A DNA stretch of 64,000 nt from Ralstonia soli (GCF_023955655.1 NZ_JAMXHT010000001.1:496001-560000); one strand, 5' to 3'. Positions 18,269 through 27,921 are shown, numbered from the stretch's first letter. Notes: a model not told the origin generated them from the sequence alone. Program-made: numbers and translations.

Positions 18269-19077
18269 CACGAAATCTCAGGTTTGCGGGGTTTGCGCGG
18301 CGCGCGCGCAAACGCCATGTCGTAGAGCCAGCGTGGCAGCACGTGCAGCAGCTTGGCCACGATGCCCATCTGCCATGGCAGCACCGTGAACCGCACGCCG
18401 CGATGGATGGCGTTTGCGGCCTTCTGCGCGAAGCGGTCTGCTGGCATCAGGAAGGGCATCGGATATGGATTGTGCTCGGTCATCGGCGTGCGGATGTAGC
18501 CGGGGGCGATGGTCACCACACGCAGGCCGGGCCGATTCTTGCGAGGACTGAACTCCACGCGCAGGCTTTCCATCAGCTTGATCACCGCCGATTTGGAGGC
18601 GCTGTACGCCGCCGCGCCGGGCAGCCCGCGCACCCCTGCCACGCTGGCAATGCCAACCAGCGTGCCGCCGGGCTGGCCGGGCATAGCGCGCGCCAGCATC
18701 GGCCCGACGAACGGCTGGAAGGTGTGGAGCACGCCCATCCAGTTGGTGTCCATGACGGCGGCAAAGGCTTTCAGGTCGCCGGGTTCGCGCAGGTCGGTGC
18801 CGACCGAGATGCCGGCATTGGCGATCACCACGTCGGGAAGTCCCGCCGTGGCGATGAAGGAATCGGCGGCGGCGCGCATGGAATCAGCGCTGCGCACATC
18901 GGCGGCGTAGCAATGGCAGCGGCTGCGCATGCTGGCGGGCAGCGTCTGCACAAAGTCGTGGAGCACCTCCACACGCCGGGCTACCAGCCCGAGCGTGGCG
19001 CCCTGAGCCGCGTACTGACGTGCCAGCGCCTGGCCGATCCCGCTGGAAGCGCCGGTGATGAAGACGGTCTGGCTCAT
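18268..19077 (-). CDS. Short-chain dehydrogenase/reductase (SDR)
   Basis: Protein of 269 residues with GASSGIGQ (cofactor site, residues 9-16), NAGIS, a catalytic Ser (IASVAG) and YSASK. The C-terminal third is basic (FARAPRKPRKP) with a hydrophobic stretch, as in membrane-associated SDRs. The substrate is unknown. The start MSQTVFITGA is preferred to an upstream frame that crosses the dsbA terminator. It is coupled by stop-start overlap to the metal-receptor gene. Confidence 0.87.
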   Translation of the reverse strand: MSQTVFITGASSGIGQALARQYAAQGATLGLVARRVEVLHDFVQTLPASMRSRCHCYAADVRSADSMRAAADSFIATAGLPDVVIANAGISVGTDLREPGDLKAFAAVMDTNWMGVLHTFQPFVGPMLARAMPGQPGGTLVGIASVAGVRGLPGAAAYSASKSAVIKLMESLRVEFSPRKNRPGLRVVTIAPGYIRTPMTEHNPYPMPFLMPADRFAQKAANAIHRGVRFTVLPWQMGIVAKLLHVLPRWLYDMAFARAPRKPRKPEIS

Positions 19078-19114
19078 GTCGATGTCCTGTGGGTGTGAAG
19101 AAGGCCGACGCACA

Positions 19115-19140
19115 AAAAACGCCCGCACTGGGGCGGGCGT
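19115..19140 (-). terminator. Terminator of dsbA
   Basis: A stem of ACGCCCGC with GCGGGCGT (loop ACTGG-like) has a run of A on its left. Read on the minus strand this is a hairpin followed by T residues. It lies 49 bases past the dsbA stop and before the SDR start. Confidence 0.75.
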
Positions 19141-19188
19141 CGATGGCGGTGTCACGCCCGGGCGGAGGCCCGGAAACGCGGCAATCCG

Positions 19189-19845
19189 TCACATCTTGCG
19201 GTTGCGCACCTGATCGACGAGGTAGTCGAGCGTCTGGGCGGCGCCCACGTTGCTGCCGGCGTCGGCCGGCGAGGTGGTGTACTTGCCCTGCACCACCACG
19301 GTCGGCACACCTTCGATCTTGTACTGGTCAGCCAGTTGCGCGGCGCGTTTGGTATTGGCGTTCACACTGAACGAGTTGTAGGTGTCGCGGAACTGCTTTT
19401 CATCGACGCCGTTGGCCGCCATGAACTTGGCAATGTCATCCAGTTCCGACATCGAGCGGTAGTTCTTGTGCAGTTGATCGAACACGCGGTCATGCAGCGT
19501 GCGGCCGCTGGCGTCCTTGGCGTCGAGCTTGCCCAGCGCCTCCAGCGTGTAATAGATGCGGGTATGCGGCTCCAGCTTGGCATTGAAGGCGACCGGCACG
19601 CGCTTGATCACCACGTCCTTGCCTTGCTTGGCAACCCACGCCGTCCAGGTGTTCTCGAAGTCGTAGCAGTGGGGGCAGCCGTACCAGAAGAACTCCGTCA
19701 CTTCGATCTTGCCTGCGGGCACCGGTTGCGGCGTCTGCAGCACTTTGTAGTCCTTGCCGGCGGTGGGCGCGGCGTTGGCCGGCGCGGTCATCAGCAGGCC
19801 GGCGCCGGTGGCGAGGGCGATCAGGAAAGCAGCGAGTTTTTTCAT
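19189..19845 (-). CDS. dsbA: Thiol:disulfide interchange protein DsbA
   Basis: Periplasmic oxidase of 218 residues that forms disulfide bonds in exported proteins. A signal peptide covers about 1-25 (MKKLAAFLIALATGAG ... ANA|A). The thioredoxin active site CPHC is at 57-60 and the cis-Pro loop reads GVPTVV. The start is MKKLAAF, as upstream codons do not encode a signal. It follows the FtsN-like SPOR gene by 135 bases, an arrangement common in Ralstonia and Burkholderia. Confidence 0.95.
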   Translation of the reverse strand: MKKLAAFLIALATGAGLLMTAPANAAPTAGKDYKVLQTPQPVPAGKIEVTEFFWYGCPHCYDFENTWTAWVAKQGKDVVIKRVPVAFNAKLEPHTRIYYTLEALGKLDAKDASGRTLHDRVFDQLHKNYRSMSELDDIAKFMAANGVDEKQFRDTYNSFSVNANTKRAAQLADQYKIEGVPTVVVQGKYTTSPADAGSNVGAAQTLDYLVDQVRNRKM

Positions 19846-19980
19846 GGTGAATGGAAGAAATAGCGGGAAAACCACCGAAATCGAGGTCCGAGCAGCCCAG
19901 AGCGGGTGTCAGCGTAACCGAATCTCAGGTTTCTGACCGATCACAGCCCGCCGGGTTCAAGCGGGCTGCATGACTTCACG

Positions 19981-20691
19981 TTACTGACGGGCAAAGCGGA
20001 TGACCGACGACTCCACGCCCGCCGACTGCAGGCGGCTGCGCACGGCGGTCATTTCGTCCAGCGAGTTGTACGGGCCCATGCGCACGCGGAACATGATCGC
20101 GCCGTTCACTTCACGCTGCGTCACCTTGGCTTCAAAGCCTTGCATGGCCAGATTGCCCTTCTGGCGCTCGGCGTCTTCAGCCGATTTGTAAGCGCCCACT
20201 TGCAGGAAGTAGCCCGTCTTGGCGGCATCCTGGCGCGCGATTTCGGCAATCGGGTCTGCCACGGGTTTTTCGGCCGGCGTGGCGGGTTTCGGCGGTTTGG
20301 CCGCCGGCGTGCTGGCAGGCTGCGGGGCCGGGGTGGGAGTAGCGGGTTGAGCCGGGTGGATGGTGATGCCCGGGGGCGGGTTGTTCGGCTCGGGGGCCTG
20401 GTCGACCGGTTTAGCCGGCACGCGGCTCCACAACGGCGCGTTCGGGTCGGTTGCCGGGCTGCTGGCCTGCGGCGCTGCCGGTGCGGGCGTCGGCAGCGGG
20501 TTGACCACGGTGCCCGGCTCGCTCGGCTTGGGTTGTGCGCCGTTGCGCGACACGAACGGCACCGGCGCCTTGGTGATGTACACCGCCACCACCACGGCGA
20601 TCGCCAGACCGACGATCAGGCCAAGCACCAGACCCAGAAACGTGCCGCCCCGTTGCGAGCGGGCACGGGAAGATTGCGTATTACGTGCCAT
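19981..20691 (-). CDS. SPOR domain cell-division protein, FtsN-like
   Basis: Bitopic inner-membrane protein of 236 residues. A basic N-terminus is followed by one membrane helix (about 18-40), a long Pro/Ala-rich periplasmic linker (about 50-145) and a C-terminal SPOR domain (about 155-236: YFLQVGAYKSAEDAERQKGNL ... FRVRMGPY). SPOR domains bind denuded septal peptidoglycan. The architecture matches FtsN, the trigger of septal synthesis. AAGG lies six bases before the ATG at 20691, so that start is chosen over one two codons upstream. argS lies 60 bases upstream. Confidence 0.87.
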   Translation of the reverse strand: MARNTQSSRARSQRGGTFLGLVLGLIVGLAIAVVVAVYITKAPVPFVSRNGAQPKPSEPGTVVNPLPTPAPAAPQASSPATDPNAPLWSRVPAKPVDQAPEPNNPPPGITIHPAQPATPTPAPQPASTPAAKPPKPATPAEKPVADPIAEIARQDAAKTGYFLQVGAYKSAEDAERQKGNLAMQGFEAKVTQREVNGAIMFRVRMGPYNSLDEMTAVRSRLQSAGVESSVIRFARQ

Positions 20692-20751
20692 GTCCATCCT
20701 TCTAGAAGCGCCCGATTATAAGAGCGCCGTGTGATGCCAAATCGTGCGCAT

Positions 20752-22542
20752 TTACATCTTTTGCGGAGCCGACACCCCGATCACCGCCAGCCCGTTGCGC
20801 AGCACCTGGCGCGTGGCAGCCAGCAACGCCAGGCGGGCGCGCTTGACGGCCTCGTCGTCGACCAGCACGCGATCGGCGTTGTAGAAGGCGTGGAAATCGC
20901 CCGCCAGGTCACGCAGGTAGAAAGCCACTGCGTGCGGGGCCAGTTCGCGCGCGGCGTCGGCCAGCATGTCGGGGAAGGCCGCGAGGCGCTGCACCAGGGC
21001 GGTTGCCTGCGGGCTGACGTCCGGGCCAGTCACCGCCGCCAGATCGGCGCCGGTAAGCGAGGCAGCATCCACGCCGGCGCGCTCGAACACCGAGCAGATA
21101 CGCGCATGGGCGTACTGCACGTAGTACACCGGGTTCTCGTCGCTCTGCTTGAGCGCCAGATCGACGTCGAAGACGAATTCCGTATCGGCCTTGCGCGACA
21201 GCAGGAAGAAGCGCACGGCATCGCGCCCGCGCGTGAAGCGCGCCGGCCAGTTCGGCTCACCGGCGTCTACGCAGGCGCGGATGGTGTCGACGCCCGCTTG
21301 CGCATCGGCATCGCCGTTGGACCATTCGATCAGGTCGCGCACCGTCACGTAGGAGCCTGCGCGCTTGGAGATTTTCACCTCGGCGCCGTCCTTCATCACC
21401 GTGACCATCTTGTGCAGGACGTAGTCGGGGTAGCCCTTGGGAATGCCGATATTCAGGCCCTGCAGGCCGGCGCGCACGCGGGCGATGGTGCCGTGGTGGT
21501 CGCTGCCCTGCACGTTGATCACCTGCGTGAAGCCGCGGCCCCACTTGGTGGTGTGGTACGCCACGTCGGGCACGAAATACGTGTAGGCGCCGTCGGACTT
21601 GCGCATCACGCGGTCCTTGTCGTCGCCGTCATCGGTGGTGCGCAGCCACAGCGCGCCTTCCTGCTCGTACGTCTTGCCGGCAGCGATGAGCGCGTCCACC
21701 GTCTGCTGCACCTTGCCCTCGGTGTAGAGGGACGATTCCAGGTAGTAGCGGTCGAACTTCACGCCAAAGGCCTGCAGGTCGATGTCCTGCTCGTTGCGCA
21801 GATACGTGACGGCGAAGCGGCGGATGGCTTCGAGGTTTTCGACGTCGCGCTCGCCCGTCACGGGTTCGCCATCGGAGGCGCGCACGGTCTTGCCGGCCAT
21901 GTAATCGGCGGCGATGTCGGCGATGTAGTCGCCGTTGTAGGCGGCTTCTGGCCAGTTGGCGTCGCCGGGCTTGAAGCCGCGCGCACGGGCCTGCACGGAC
22001 ACGGCCAGGTTCTGGATCTGGACGCCAGCGTCGTTGTAGTAGAACTCGCGGTGGACCTTGTGGCCCTGCCAGTCGAGCAGGCTCGCCAGTGCATCGCCCA
22101 GCGCCGCCTGGCGGCCGTGGCCGACGTGCAGCGGGCCGGTCGGGTTGGCGGAGACGAATTCCACCAGCACGGGCGCGCCGTCATGGGTGTTGGCGGCGCC
22201 GTAGCGGTCGCCTTCGGCAAACACGGCGGCAATCACGTCAGCGCGCGCAGCGGGCGACAGGCGCAGGTTGATGAAGCCGGGGCCGGCGATTTCCACGGCG
22301 GCGACCAGGCGCTGGCCGCGCGCATCGGCGCGGATGGCGTCCGCAATGCTGCCGGCGAGTTCACGCGGGTTCTTGCCCAGCGGCTTGGCCAGTTGCAGCG
22401 CCACGTTGCAGGCGATGTCGCCGTGCGCGGCTTGCTTGGGGCGCTCCAGGACGATCTCCGGTCGGGCTTGGCCCTCGGGCAGCAGGGTGCCGACGGCGTC
22501 GGACAACAATTGGGCGATCGTCTGTTTGTGGGAGGGCAGCAT
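20752..22542 (-). CDS. argS: Arginyl-tRNA synthetase
   Basis: Class I synthetase of 596 residues that charges tRNA-Arg. The N-terminal additional domain is followed by the HIGH-type motif [12 protein letters not shown] (about 139-150), and the KMSKS-type site reads [12 protein letters not shown]. The C-terminal DALR anticodon-binding domain ends at residue 596. The start [11 protein letters not shown] has GGGAGGGCAGC-like sequence on the complementary side and fits family length. It is transcribed toward the FtsN-like and dsbA genes. Confidence 0.97.
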   Translation of the reverse strand: MLPSHKQTIAQLLSDAVGTLLPEGQARPEIVLERPKQAAHGDIACNVALQLAKPLGKNPRELAGSIADAIRADARGQRLVAAVEIAGPGFINLRLSPAARADVIAAVFAEGDRYGAANTHDGAPVLVEFVSANPTGPLHVGHGRQAALGDALASLLDWQGHKVHREFYYNDAGVQIQNLAVSVQARARGFKPGDANWPEAAYNGDYIADIAADYMAGKTVRASDGEPVTGERDVENLEAIRRFAVTYLRNEQDIDLQAFGVKFDRYYLESSLYTEGKVQQTVDALIAAGKTYEQEGALWLRTTDDGDDKDRVMRKSDGAYTYFVPDVAYHTTKWGRGFTQVINVQGSDHHGTIARVRAGLQGLNIGIPKGYPDYVLHKMVTVMKDGAEVKISKRAGSYVTVRDLIEWSNGDADAQAGVDTIRACVDAGEPNWPARFTRGRDAVRFFLLSRKADTEFVFDVDLALKQSDENPVYYVQYAHARICSVFERAGVDAASLTGADLAAVTGPDVSPQATALVQRLAAFPDMLADAARELAPHAVAFYLRDLAGDFHAFYNADRVLVDDEAVKRARLALLAATRQVLRNGLAVIGVSAPQKM

Positions 22543-22728
22543 AAGAAACCATGACGCCGGCAGTGCTGAAACCGGTTGAAATCCAGTTCCGGCGCGGCCA
22601 GTTGCGTTGTTCGGGGAAAAGTACGAAATTTTATCAGGTGAGCCGCGGTCTCAGAGGTATCCGAGAGGTATCTGCCTCCAGCCATGGCAATCTGCGGGCC
22701 CAACCCAACCAAGGGAACCACGAAAATC

Positions 22729-23052
22729 ATGATCACCTTTACTTCGCACGCTTCGCAAAAGTTTTCCATGCAGAAGGATCTCGCCATGGTGTTGCTGGGC
22801 GTGATCGGCAAGACGCTGGGCGAGCGCGGCGTCATTACGCCCGAGGAGATGCCCCACGCCATCGACCGTCTCAAGCGCGCCATCAAGGACGATACGCACC
22901 AGGCGCATATCAAGGTGGCCGAGCTGGCCGCGCCCGAGCTGGACGAAAACGGTGAAGAAGAGCCGCCGCATCTCGGCCAGCGCGCCTATCCGCTGCTGCA
23001 CATGCTGGAAGAATCGCAGGTCGAGCAGACGCCCGTGATGTGGGGCGTTTGA
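22729..23052 (+). CDS. DUF1840 family protein
   Basis: Cytoplasmic protein of 107 residues, mostly helical (MITFTSHASQKFSMQKDLAMVLLGVIGK). An acidic segment near the C-terminus (ELDENGEEEPPHLGQRAYPLL) is typical of the betaproteobacterial DUF1840 family, which has no assigned function. AAGGGAACC is placed before the ATG. It diverges from argS. Confidence 0.87.
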   Translation: MITFTSHASQKFSMQKDLAMVLLGVIGKTLGERGVITPEEMPHAIDRLKRAIKDDTHQAHIKVAELAAPELDENGEEEPPHLGQRAYPLLHMLEESQVEQTPVMWGV

Positions 23053-23061
23053 GCGTTCAAT

Positions 23062-23099
23062 AAAAAAATGCCCGGCCACCGCAACGGCGGTCCGGGCAT
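23062..23099 (-). terminator. Terminator of the bacterioferritin gene
   Basis: The stem ATGCCCGG/CCGGGCAT with an inner CCGC/GCGG helix is flanked on the left by seven A residues. On the minus strand it is a hairpin followed by a T run. It separates the convergent DUF1840 and ferritin genes. Confidence 0.8.
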
Positions 23100-23180
23100 C
23101 CGGCCACGAGGGCCGGGAGCGGGGGAGGGGGGCTGGCGCGTTGACCGGTGTCTGTTCCGACTGCACCTACCGCATTTGCG

Positions 23181-23738
23181 TTATTGGTCGTGCAGCATGT
23201 CGGACAGTTCGTCCGCGTGTTCTTCTTCCACGGCCAGAATCTCTTCCAGCACGCGCCGCGTGGTGGGGTCCCGGTCGCCGATGTAGCGCACCATCTCCAG
23301 GTAGCTGTCGATCGCGATGCGCTCGGCCACCAGGTTCTCCTTGATCATGTCGACCAAGCCGTTGGCTTCCACGTATTCAGAATGGCTGCGCGTGGAGAGG
23401 CCCTCGGGGCTGAAGTTGGGCTCGCCGCCCAGCTGCACGATGCGCGTGGCGATGCTGTCGGCGTGCTGCTGCTCTTCATTGGCGTGCACCAGAAACTCCG
23501 CGGCGATGGGTTCGGCGTTGATACCCTTGGCCATGAAGTGGTGGCGCCGGTAGCGCAGCACACAGATCAGCTCAGTGGCCAGCGCCTCGTTCAGCAGCCG
23601 CAGCACCGTGTCCCGATCGGCTTTGTAGTCTCCAGTCACCGCGCCTTCCTCGATGTGCTTGCGGGCACGATCGCGCAAGGTTTTGATGTCGGTGAGGAAG
23701 CCGCTTTCCGAGGGGGCGGCGACGTTGGTCCGGCTCAT
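23181..23738 (-). CDS. Bacterioferritin-like (ferritin-like diiron) protein
   Basis: Four-helix diiron protein of 185 residues. Ligand motifs are visible: ELICVLRYRRHH (helix A Glu), HANEEQQHAD (ExxH, helix B), LVAERIAIDSY (helix C Glu) and AVEEEHADEL (ExxH, helix D). This set fits bacterioferritin or Dps-like iron oxidation and storage. The N-terminal 40 residues resemble the betaproteobacterial bacterioferritin group annotated in stress contexts. GCAGGAGCATT precedes the start. It is upstream of, and probably independent from, the convergent DUF1840 gene. Confidence 0.87.
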   Translation of the reverse strand: MSRTNVAAPSESGFLTDIKTLRDRARKHIEEGAVTGDYKADRDTVLRLLNEALATELICVLRYRRHHFMAKGINAEPIAAEFLVHANEEQQHADSIATRIVQLGGEPNFSPEGLSTRSHSEYVEANGLVDMIKENLVAERIAIDSYLEMVRYIGDRDPTTRRVLEEILAVEEEHADELSDMLHDQ

Positions 23739-23789
23739 GTGAATGCTCCTGCGGGGTTGGATTGGCGTGGGGCGGCCCGAGGTCCGGGC

Positions 23790-24215
23790 TTACTCGCTGG
23801 ACTCGCGCCGGCTGCCGCCGGCCAGGGCTACGACGAGGCCGATCGCCGCCCCGATCGCCACGGCCACGCCGACAGACTTGAACGGCGCTGACGTGATGGT
23901 TTCTTCCGTGCGGTCGAGTGCCCAATCCATGCGTTCGCGAGCCTGGTGGGCGCGGTCGTTGGCGGCGCGGCGCAGCTGGTCGGCGCGCGCATGCAGCGTG
24001 CGGCTGGCCCGGCTCGCTTCTGCGCTGCCTTCGTCCGTCAGGGTATGGATGGCGTTTTCCAGCGAGCGCAGCAGGCTTTGTACGTCTTCCACGGCAGGGC
24101 GGGCGGCGTAGCGGGCGTGATCCACGGCGTCACTGGCGCTGTTCATGGCGCGGTGTGCCCGGTCACTGACGTCGTCGATTCGGCTGCGAACGCGTTGGGT
24201 GGCAAAGAAAGACAT
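23790..24215 (-). CDS. DUF883 (ElaB/YqjD-like) membrane-anchored protein
   Basis: Protein of 141 residues: a long amphipathic helical region rich in Ala, Arg and Asp (about 1-105), then one C-terminal membrane helix (FKSVGVAVAIGAAIGLVVALAGG) and a short tail. ElaB/YqjD proteins are tail-anchored inner-membrane proteins, some of which bind ribosomes in stationary phase. GAGGAGGA lies before MSFFATQ, setting the start 13 codons inside the longest frame. It opens the stress-like cluster that continues to 28424. Confidence 0.83.
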   Translation of the reverse strand: MSFFATQRVRSRIDDVSDRAHRAMNSASDAVDHARYAARPAVEDVQSLLRSLENAIHTLTDEGSAEASRASRTLHARADQLRRAANDRAHQARERMDWALDRTEETITSAPFKSVGVAVAIGAAIGLVVALAGGSRRESSE

Positions 24216-24363
24216 GGTGGGAATCCTCCTCTTGGCGCCGCGGGAAGTGCTCACCGGCGGTGCGGATGGACGGTTGCGATTTCGGCGCGCGTGAACGCGG
24301 GCCGTGCCTGACGAATTGGACTAGCAAGACACGGGCCGCGCTTTTCCGCGTCGGGGAAGGGGG

Positions 24364-24537
24364 CTAATCGACAGCCTTGAAGACCGTGACGCCGAGTACC
24401 AGGAACAGCACGAACAGCACCACGAAGATGAAGAAGAGGATTTTGGCGATGCCCGCCGCGCCCGCGGCAATGCCGGTAAAGCCCAGCACGCCGGCCACCA
24501 CGGAAATGATGGCGAAGATCAGTGCCCATTTCAGCAT
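24364..24537 (-). CDS. DUF1328 small membrane protein (YtjA-like)
   Basis: Membrane protein of 57 residues with two hydrophobic helices ([20 protein letters not shown] and a second at about 30-52). This is the typical length and pattern of DUF1328 proteins, which are often induced by envelope or osmotic stress; their mechanism is unknown. The ATG at 24537 follows a GGAGACGACA-like site. It diverges from the histidine kinase gene. Confidence 0.88.
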   Translation of the reverse strand: MLKWALIFAIISVVAGVLGFTGIAAGAAGIAKILFFIFVVLFVLFLVLGVTVFKAVD

Positions 24538-24749
24538 GTTGTCGTCTCCGGTTCGGATGGTTGGAGGACAGGGCATTGGTGCTGCATGGCGCTCGCGCCA
24601 AAGCCCTGCAGGCCTACACCTACGCACACGGCGTGCCTGAGACGGGGGTGCGCCCCAAGTGTCACCCGGGACGCCCGCGGGGTATCATGCCAACTGCCAA
24701 AAAATACAAACGCAACGCGCGCCGCGTCGGGCGGCCAGGCGCGTTCCCT

Positions 24750-26207
24750 ATGGGTCTGCATGCCATGCGGTCATCCTTGCGCTCCACTCTGCTGCTCGCC
24801 GGCGGCATTCTGCTGACGCTCGGGGTGCTGATTGCCTCAGAGACGGGCAACATCCGACTGAGCCAGGGCTACCGGCAGGTGATCCAATCTCAGCAGGCCG
24901 AAACCGCCATCAACGAGCTGATGGCGGAGCTGGTCAACGCCGAAGCCGGCCAGCGCGGTTTCCTGCTCACGGGCAAGGACGAATACCTCGATCCGTACAA
25001 CAAGGCCATCCCGCACATCCACGCGCTGATGGCGGAGATCCGCGACCACTACGCGAACGATCCGGATGCGCTCAAGCTGTTCTCGGAGACGGCGCTGCAG
25101 GTCAGCCGCAAGCTCACCGAGATGGAGCTCACGCTCATCTACGGCAAGCGTGATCTGGAGGTGGCGCTCGACTTGGTGCGTACCGATTTCGGCAAGGCGT
25201 CGATGGAGGCCGTGCGGCAGGGGCTCGATCGCCTGCGCCAGCGCGAGATCGCCACCGTAGCCCGCAGCCTGGAGCACGCCGAGCGCGATCTGGCGCTGTC
25301 GCGCTACGGCATTGCGCTGATTACAGCGGTCAACATCATCCTGCTGGTGGTGCTGGGCATGCAGCACGCCAAGCGGCTCGCCATGACCGAGCGAGAGCGC
25401 GACATGGCCGAAGAAGAAAGCCAGAAGCTCGACCGCATGGTGCGTGAGCGCACGCGGCAGCTCTCCGACCTGGCCGCGCACTTGCAGCGTGTGACGGAAG
25501 ACGAGAAAACACGCCTGGCGCGCGAGCTGCACGATGAACTGGGCGCGATCCTCACCGCCACCAAGATGGATCTGCACTGGCTGCGCTCGCGCATTCACGC
25601 GACTGAGCCCGCCGTAAGCGAAAAGATCACGCGTGTGATGGCCCACGTCGATCAGGGCATCCAGATCAAGCGTCGCCTGATTGAAGACCTGCGCCCGACC
25701 ATCCTGCTCAATCTGGGCCTGGTGGAAGCGCTCTCGCAATTGACCGAAGACGTCGGCACGCGCAACGGCTGGCACACTGAGGTGAGCCTGCCTGACGACA
25801 TGCCCAAGCTGACCGACGATGCGGCCATCGCGCTGTATCGCATCGTGCAGGAATCGCTCACCAATGCATCGAAGTACGCGCATGCGACGACGGTGTCGGT
25901 GGCGCTCGATGTGGGCGACGAGGGCGTGCGCCTGCGCGTGCGCGACAACGGCCGCGGCTTTCCCGCCGATATCGAACGGCGCCGCATGGTCGGCCATCAT
26001 GGCCTGCTGGGGATGGAGCAACGCGCCATCGCGCTGGGCGGCACGCTCACCATCGATTCGATGCCGGGCGGTGGCGTGACCATCATCGTCGAGCTGCCAC
26101 CCACCGATGCGGTGATCGATCATACCGCCGCCGACACGCCGTCTGGCATGCAAGCGCTGCCACGCGGCATCACGCCCGGCCCGGGCCACGGTGGCGCGAC
26201 GGCCTGA
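24750..26207 (+). CDS. CHASE3-domain sensor histidine kinase (NarX/DegS class)
   Basis: Inner-membrane kinase of 485 residues. TM1 is at about 12-31 and TM2 at about 185-205. Between them is a periplasmic CHASE3 domain (SQQAETAINELMAELVNAE ... GFLLTGKDEYLDPY). A coiled-coil linker precedes the HisKA_3 dimerisation helix with phospho-accepting His261 (ARELHDELGA). The HATPase domain has an N box (NASKYAHA) and G boxes (DNGRGF, GHHGLLGM). Class HisKA_3 kinases pair with NarL-type regulators, and one is encoded at 27057-27689. The start is uncertain between the ATGs at 24750 and 24765. Confidence 0.9.
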   Translation: MGLHAMRSSLRSTLLLAGGILLTLGVLIASETGNIRLSQGYRQVIQSQQAETAINELMAELVNAEAGQRGFLLTGKDEYLDPYNKAIPHIHALMAEIRDHYANDPDALKLFSETALQVSRKLTEMELTLIYGKRDLEVALDLVRTDFGKASMEAVRQGLDRLRQREIATVARSLEHAERDLALSRYGIALITAVNIILLVVLGMQHAKRLAMTERERDMAEEESQKLDRMVRERTRQLSDLAAHLQRVTEDEKTRLARELHDELGAILTATKMDLHWLRSRIHATEPAVSEKITRVMAHVDQGIQIKRRLIEDLRPTILLNLGLVEALSQLTEDVGTRNGWHTEVSLPDDMPKLTDDAAIALYRIVQESLTNASKYAHATTVSVALDVGDEGVRLRVRDNGRGFPADIERRRMVGHHGLLGMEQRAIALGGTLTIDSMPGGGVTIIVELPPTDAVIDHTAADTPSGMQALPRGITPGPGHGGATA

Positions 26208-26242
26208 GCGGCCATCGCTATCGCGCTGCGCATCCGCCCAAA

Positions 26243-26270
26243 CAAAAAGCCCCGTCGAGGGGCTTTTGTT
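26243..26270. terminator. Bidirectional terminator between kinase and entericidin genes
   Basis: The stem AAAAGCCCC with GGGGCTTTT and a five-base loop lies at 26245-26267. It has A-rich and T-rich flanks and sits between the convergent kinase (ends 26207) and entericidin (ends 26299) genes. Confidence 0.9.
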
Positions 26271-26298
26271 TGGGATACCGGCGTGACTGAAACCGGCG

Positions 26299-26439
26299 TT
26301 ACATCTTCTGCTTGGCGCTGTCGGCCGAGTTTTCCAGCTTCTGACCGCCAGTCTGGAGGTCCTTGCCGGCGCCGGCCATGGTGTTGCAGCCGGCCAGGAA
26401 AACGCACGTCAGCGCAAGTGCGGCACACAGGGTCTTCAT
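26299..26439 (-). CDS. Entericidin A/B family lipoprotein
   Basis: Lipoprotein of 46 residues. A signal peptide leads to the lipobox LAGC (Cys18), followed by NTMAGAGKDLQTGGQKLENSA and a C-terminal AKQKM. This matches entericidin EcnA/EcnB toxin-antidote lipoproteins linked to stationary-phase and osmotic responses. Only one gene is present, not the EcnAB pair. AAGGAGCG precedes the ATG. It lies between the kinase and the receiver-only gene. Confidence 0.88.
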   Translation of the reverse strand: MKTLCAALALTCVFLAGCNTMAGAGKDLQTGGQKLENSADSAKQKM

Positions 26440-26512
26440 CGAACGCTCCTTGGGGTGAAAAACGGCGTTGGGCCCGCGGCACGACACGGAGCGCGCGGCA
26501 GGCGCGGAATGC

Positions 26513-26953
26513 TCAGGGGTGGAAATGTTGCGCAGGCTGCGGGCGGGGCCGGGCGACGCCGGCGCGTTCTTCGATCACCTCGAACACCTTGTCGAGTTCG
26601 AGCGATTTATCGAAAAAGTAGTTGGCGCCGGCTTCAAAGCACCGCTGCCGGTAGGTCGGCACTTGCGCGTGGTTGGTGTAGACGATGCGCACGCTGGGCG
26701 ATGCTTGATCGCGCAACGTTTGGAGAACCTTGAAGCCATTGCCCTGCCGCAGTTGCAGGTCGACGATCACGACGTCGTAGTGGCCCTGCGCGAGAAGGCG
26801 CAGCGCCAACTCTTCGGTGTCTGCCCACTCGACCGTCGCCACGAAGGCGGAGGCCTTGAGGTATTCCAGCACCATGCCCCGAAGCACGGGGGAATCCTCG
26901 ATCAGGAGGACGCGCAGGCCACGAGTGGAGAGGGTGACGGCTTGATCCAGCAT
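26513..26953 (-). CDS. Single-domain response regulator (receiver only)
   Basis: Protein of 146 residues consisting of a CheY-like receiver domain: acidic pocket Glu19/Asp20, phospho-acceptor Asp65 (VVIVDLQL) and Lys in FDKSLEL. There is no output domain, and the last 15 residues are Pro/Arg-rich. It could act as a phosphate sink, competitor or protein-protein switch. It lies between the kinase and the NarL regulator and might share the phosphoryl group of the same kinase; this is inference. Confidence 0.87.
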   Translation of the reverse strand: MLDQAVTLSTRGLRVLLIEDSPVLRGMVLEYLKASAFVATVEWADTEELALRLLAQGHYDVVIVDLQLRQGNGFKVLQTLRDQASPSVRIVYTNHAQVPTYRQRCFEAGANYFFDKSLELDKVFEVIEERAGVARPRPQPAQHFHP

Positions 26954-27056
26954 GGGTTGATGTTAGCCAGCGGGTGGCCTCGGTGGTATCAGGCGTTGTC
27001 CTACATGCCAGCAGGGTTTGCGGCCTGCTATGGGGTATTTTTGCGCCCCACCGGGG

Positions 27057-27689
27057 TCACTCGACCAGGCCGTTCTTGATGGCGTAATAGGTCAGATCGG
27101 CATTGGATTTCATGCCCATCTTTTCCAGAATCCGCGTGCGGTAGGTGCTGACCGTCTTGACGCTCAGGAACAGCTCTTCCGCGATGATCGACACCGATTG
27201 CCCACGCGCGAGCTTGCAGAAGATCTGGAATTCACGTTTGGAGAGGGTCTGGTGCAGGGGCTGGTCGGTCGGTTTTTCCAGGCCGCCGATCAGCAGTTCG
27301 GCCACCGTCGGGCTGACATAGCGGCGACCCTGCGACACGGTGCGGATGGCCTTGACGAGCTCATCCGGCGCGCTTTCCTTGGTCAGATAGCCCGAGGCAC
27401 CGGCGCGGATCAGGTTGATCGCGTATTGGTCTTCCGGGAAGGTGGACAGGATCAGCACCGGAAGATCCGGGTGACGTTGGCGCGCGAGCTTGAGCGTGTC
27501 GATGCCGTTGCGATCGGGCATGGAGATGTCGAGCACCACCACGTCGAAGGCGCCGGTGCGCAACTGCTCCATCACCTCCTCGCCGCTTGCCGCTTCCCCC
27601 GCGACTTCGATGTCCCGCTCTTCGGACAGGAACTGCCGAAGGCCGGCACGGACGATCTCGTGGTCGTCCGCAATCAGGACGCGAATCAT
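27057..27689 (-). CDS. NarL/FixJ-type response regulator
   Basis: Cytoplasmic DNA-binding regulator of 210 residues. The receiver domain (1-120) has phospho-acceptor Asp54 (VVLDISMPD) and Lys in LTKESAP. The C-terminal LuxR-type HTH (about 145-205) reads LSKREFQIFCKLARGQSVSI ... LFLSVKTVSTYRTRI. The start MIRVLIADDHE has AAGGAGCAGC before it; longer upstream frames are not coding. It is the likely partner of the HisKA_3 kinase at 24750-26207, although on the opposite strand. It resembles UvrY/GacA-type regulators. Confidence 0.93.
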   Translation of the reverse strand: MIRVLIADDHEIVRAGLRQFLSEERDIEVAGEAASGEEVMEQLRTGAFDVVVLDISMPDRNGIDTLKLARQRHPDLPVLILSTFPEDQYAINLIRAGASGYLTKESAPDELVKAIRTVSQGRRYVSPTVAELLIGGLEKPTDQPLHQTLSKREFQIFCKLARGQSVSIIAEELFLSVKTVSTYRTRILEKMGMKSNADLTYYAIKNGLVE

Positions 27690-27921
27690 GCTGCTCCTTA
27701 CGGGCGCGCTGGGCGGGCCGCCCATACCTGCGCGCTGCGCTTGTTGGTTCGATACGACAGCAATTGTATCGGACTGTGGAGTGAAACCGGCGTCCCTCTT
27801 GTCGGCGGCTTCGGGGCGGGTCGTAGGCGTTTCCATGGGAACCTCGCGATGTGCATGAATCGCAACATGCCGATGTCTGCCAAAGTAGCAATCGGTGTGC
27901 CTGGGAGCGTGCGGCCAAAAG

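Noticed and set aside
19943-19968. Hairpin CAGCCCGC/GCGGGCTG between the SPOR and dsbA genes as a terminator
   Set aside because: No T run on either strand; it may be only a local stem.
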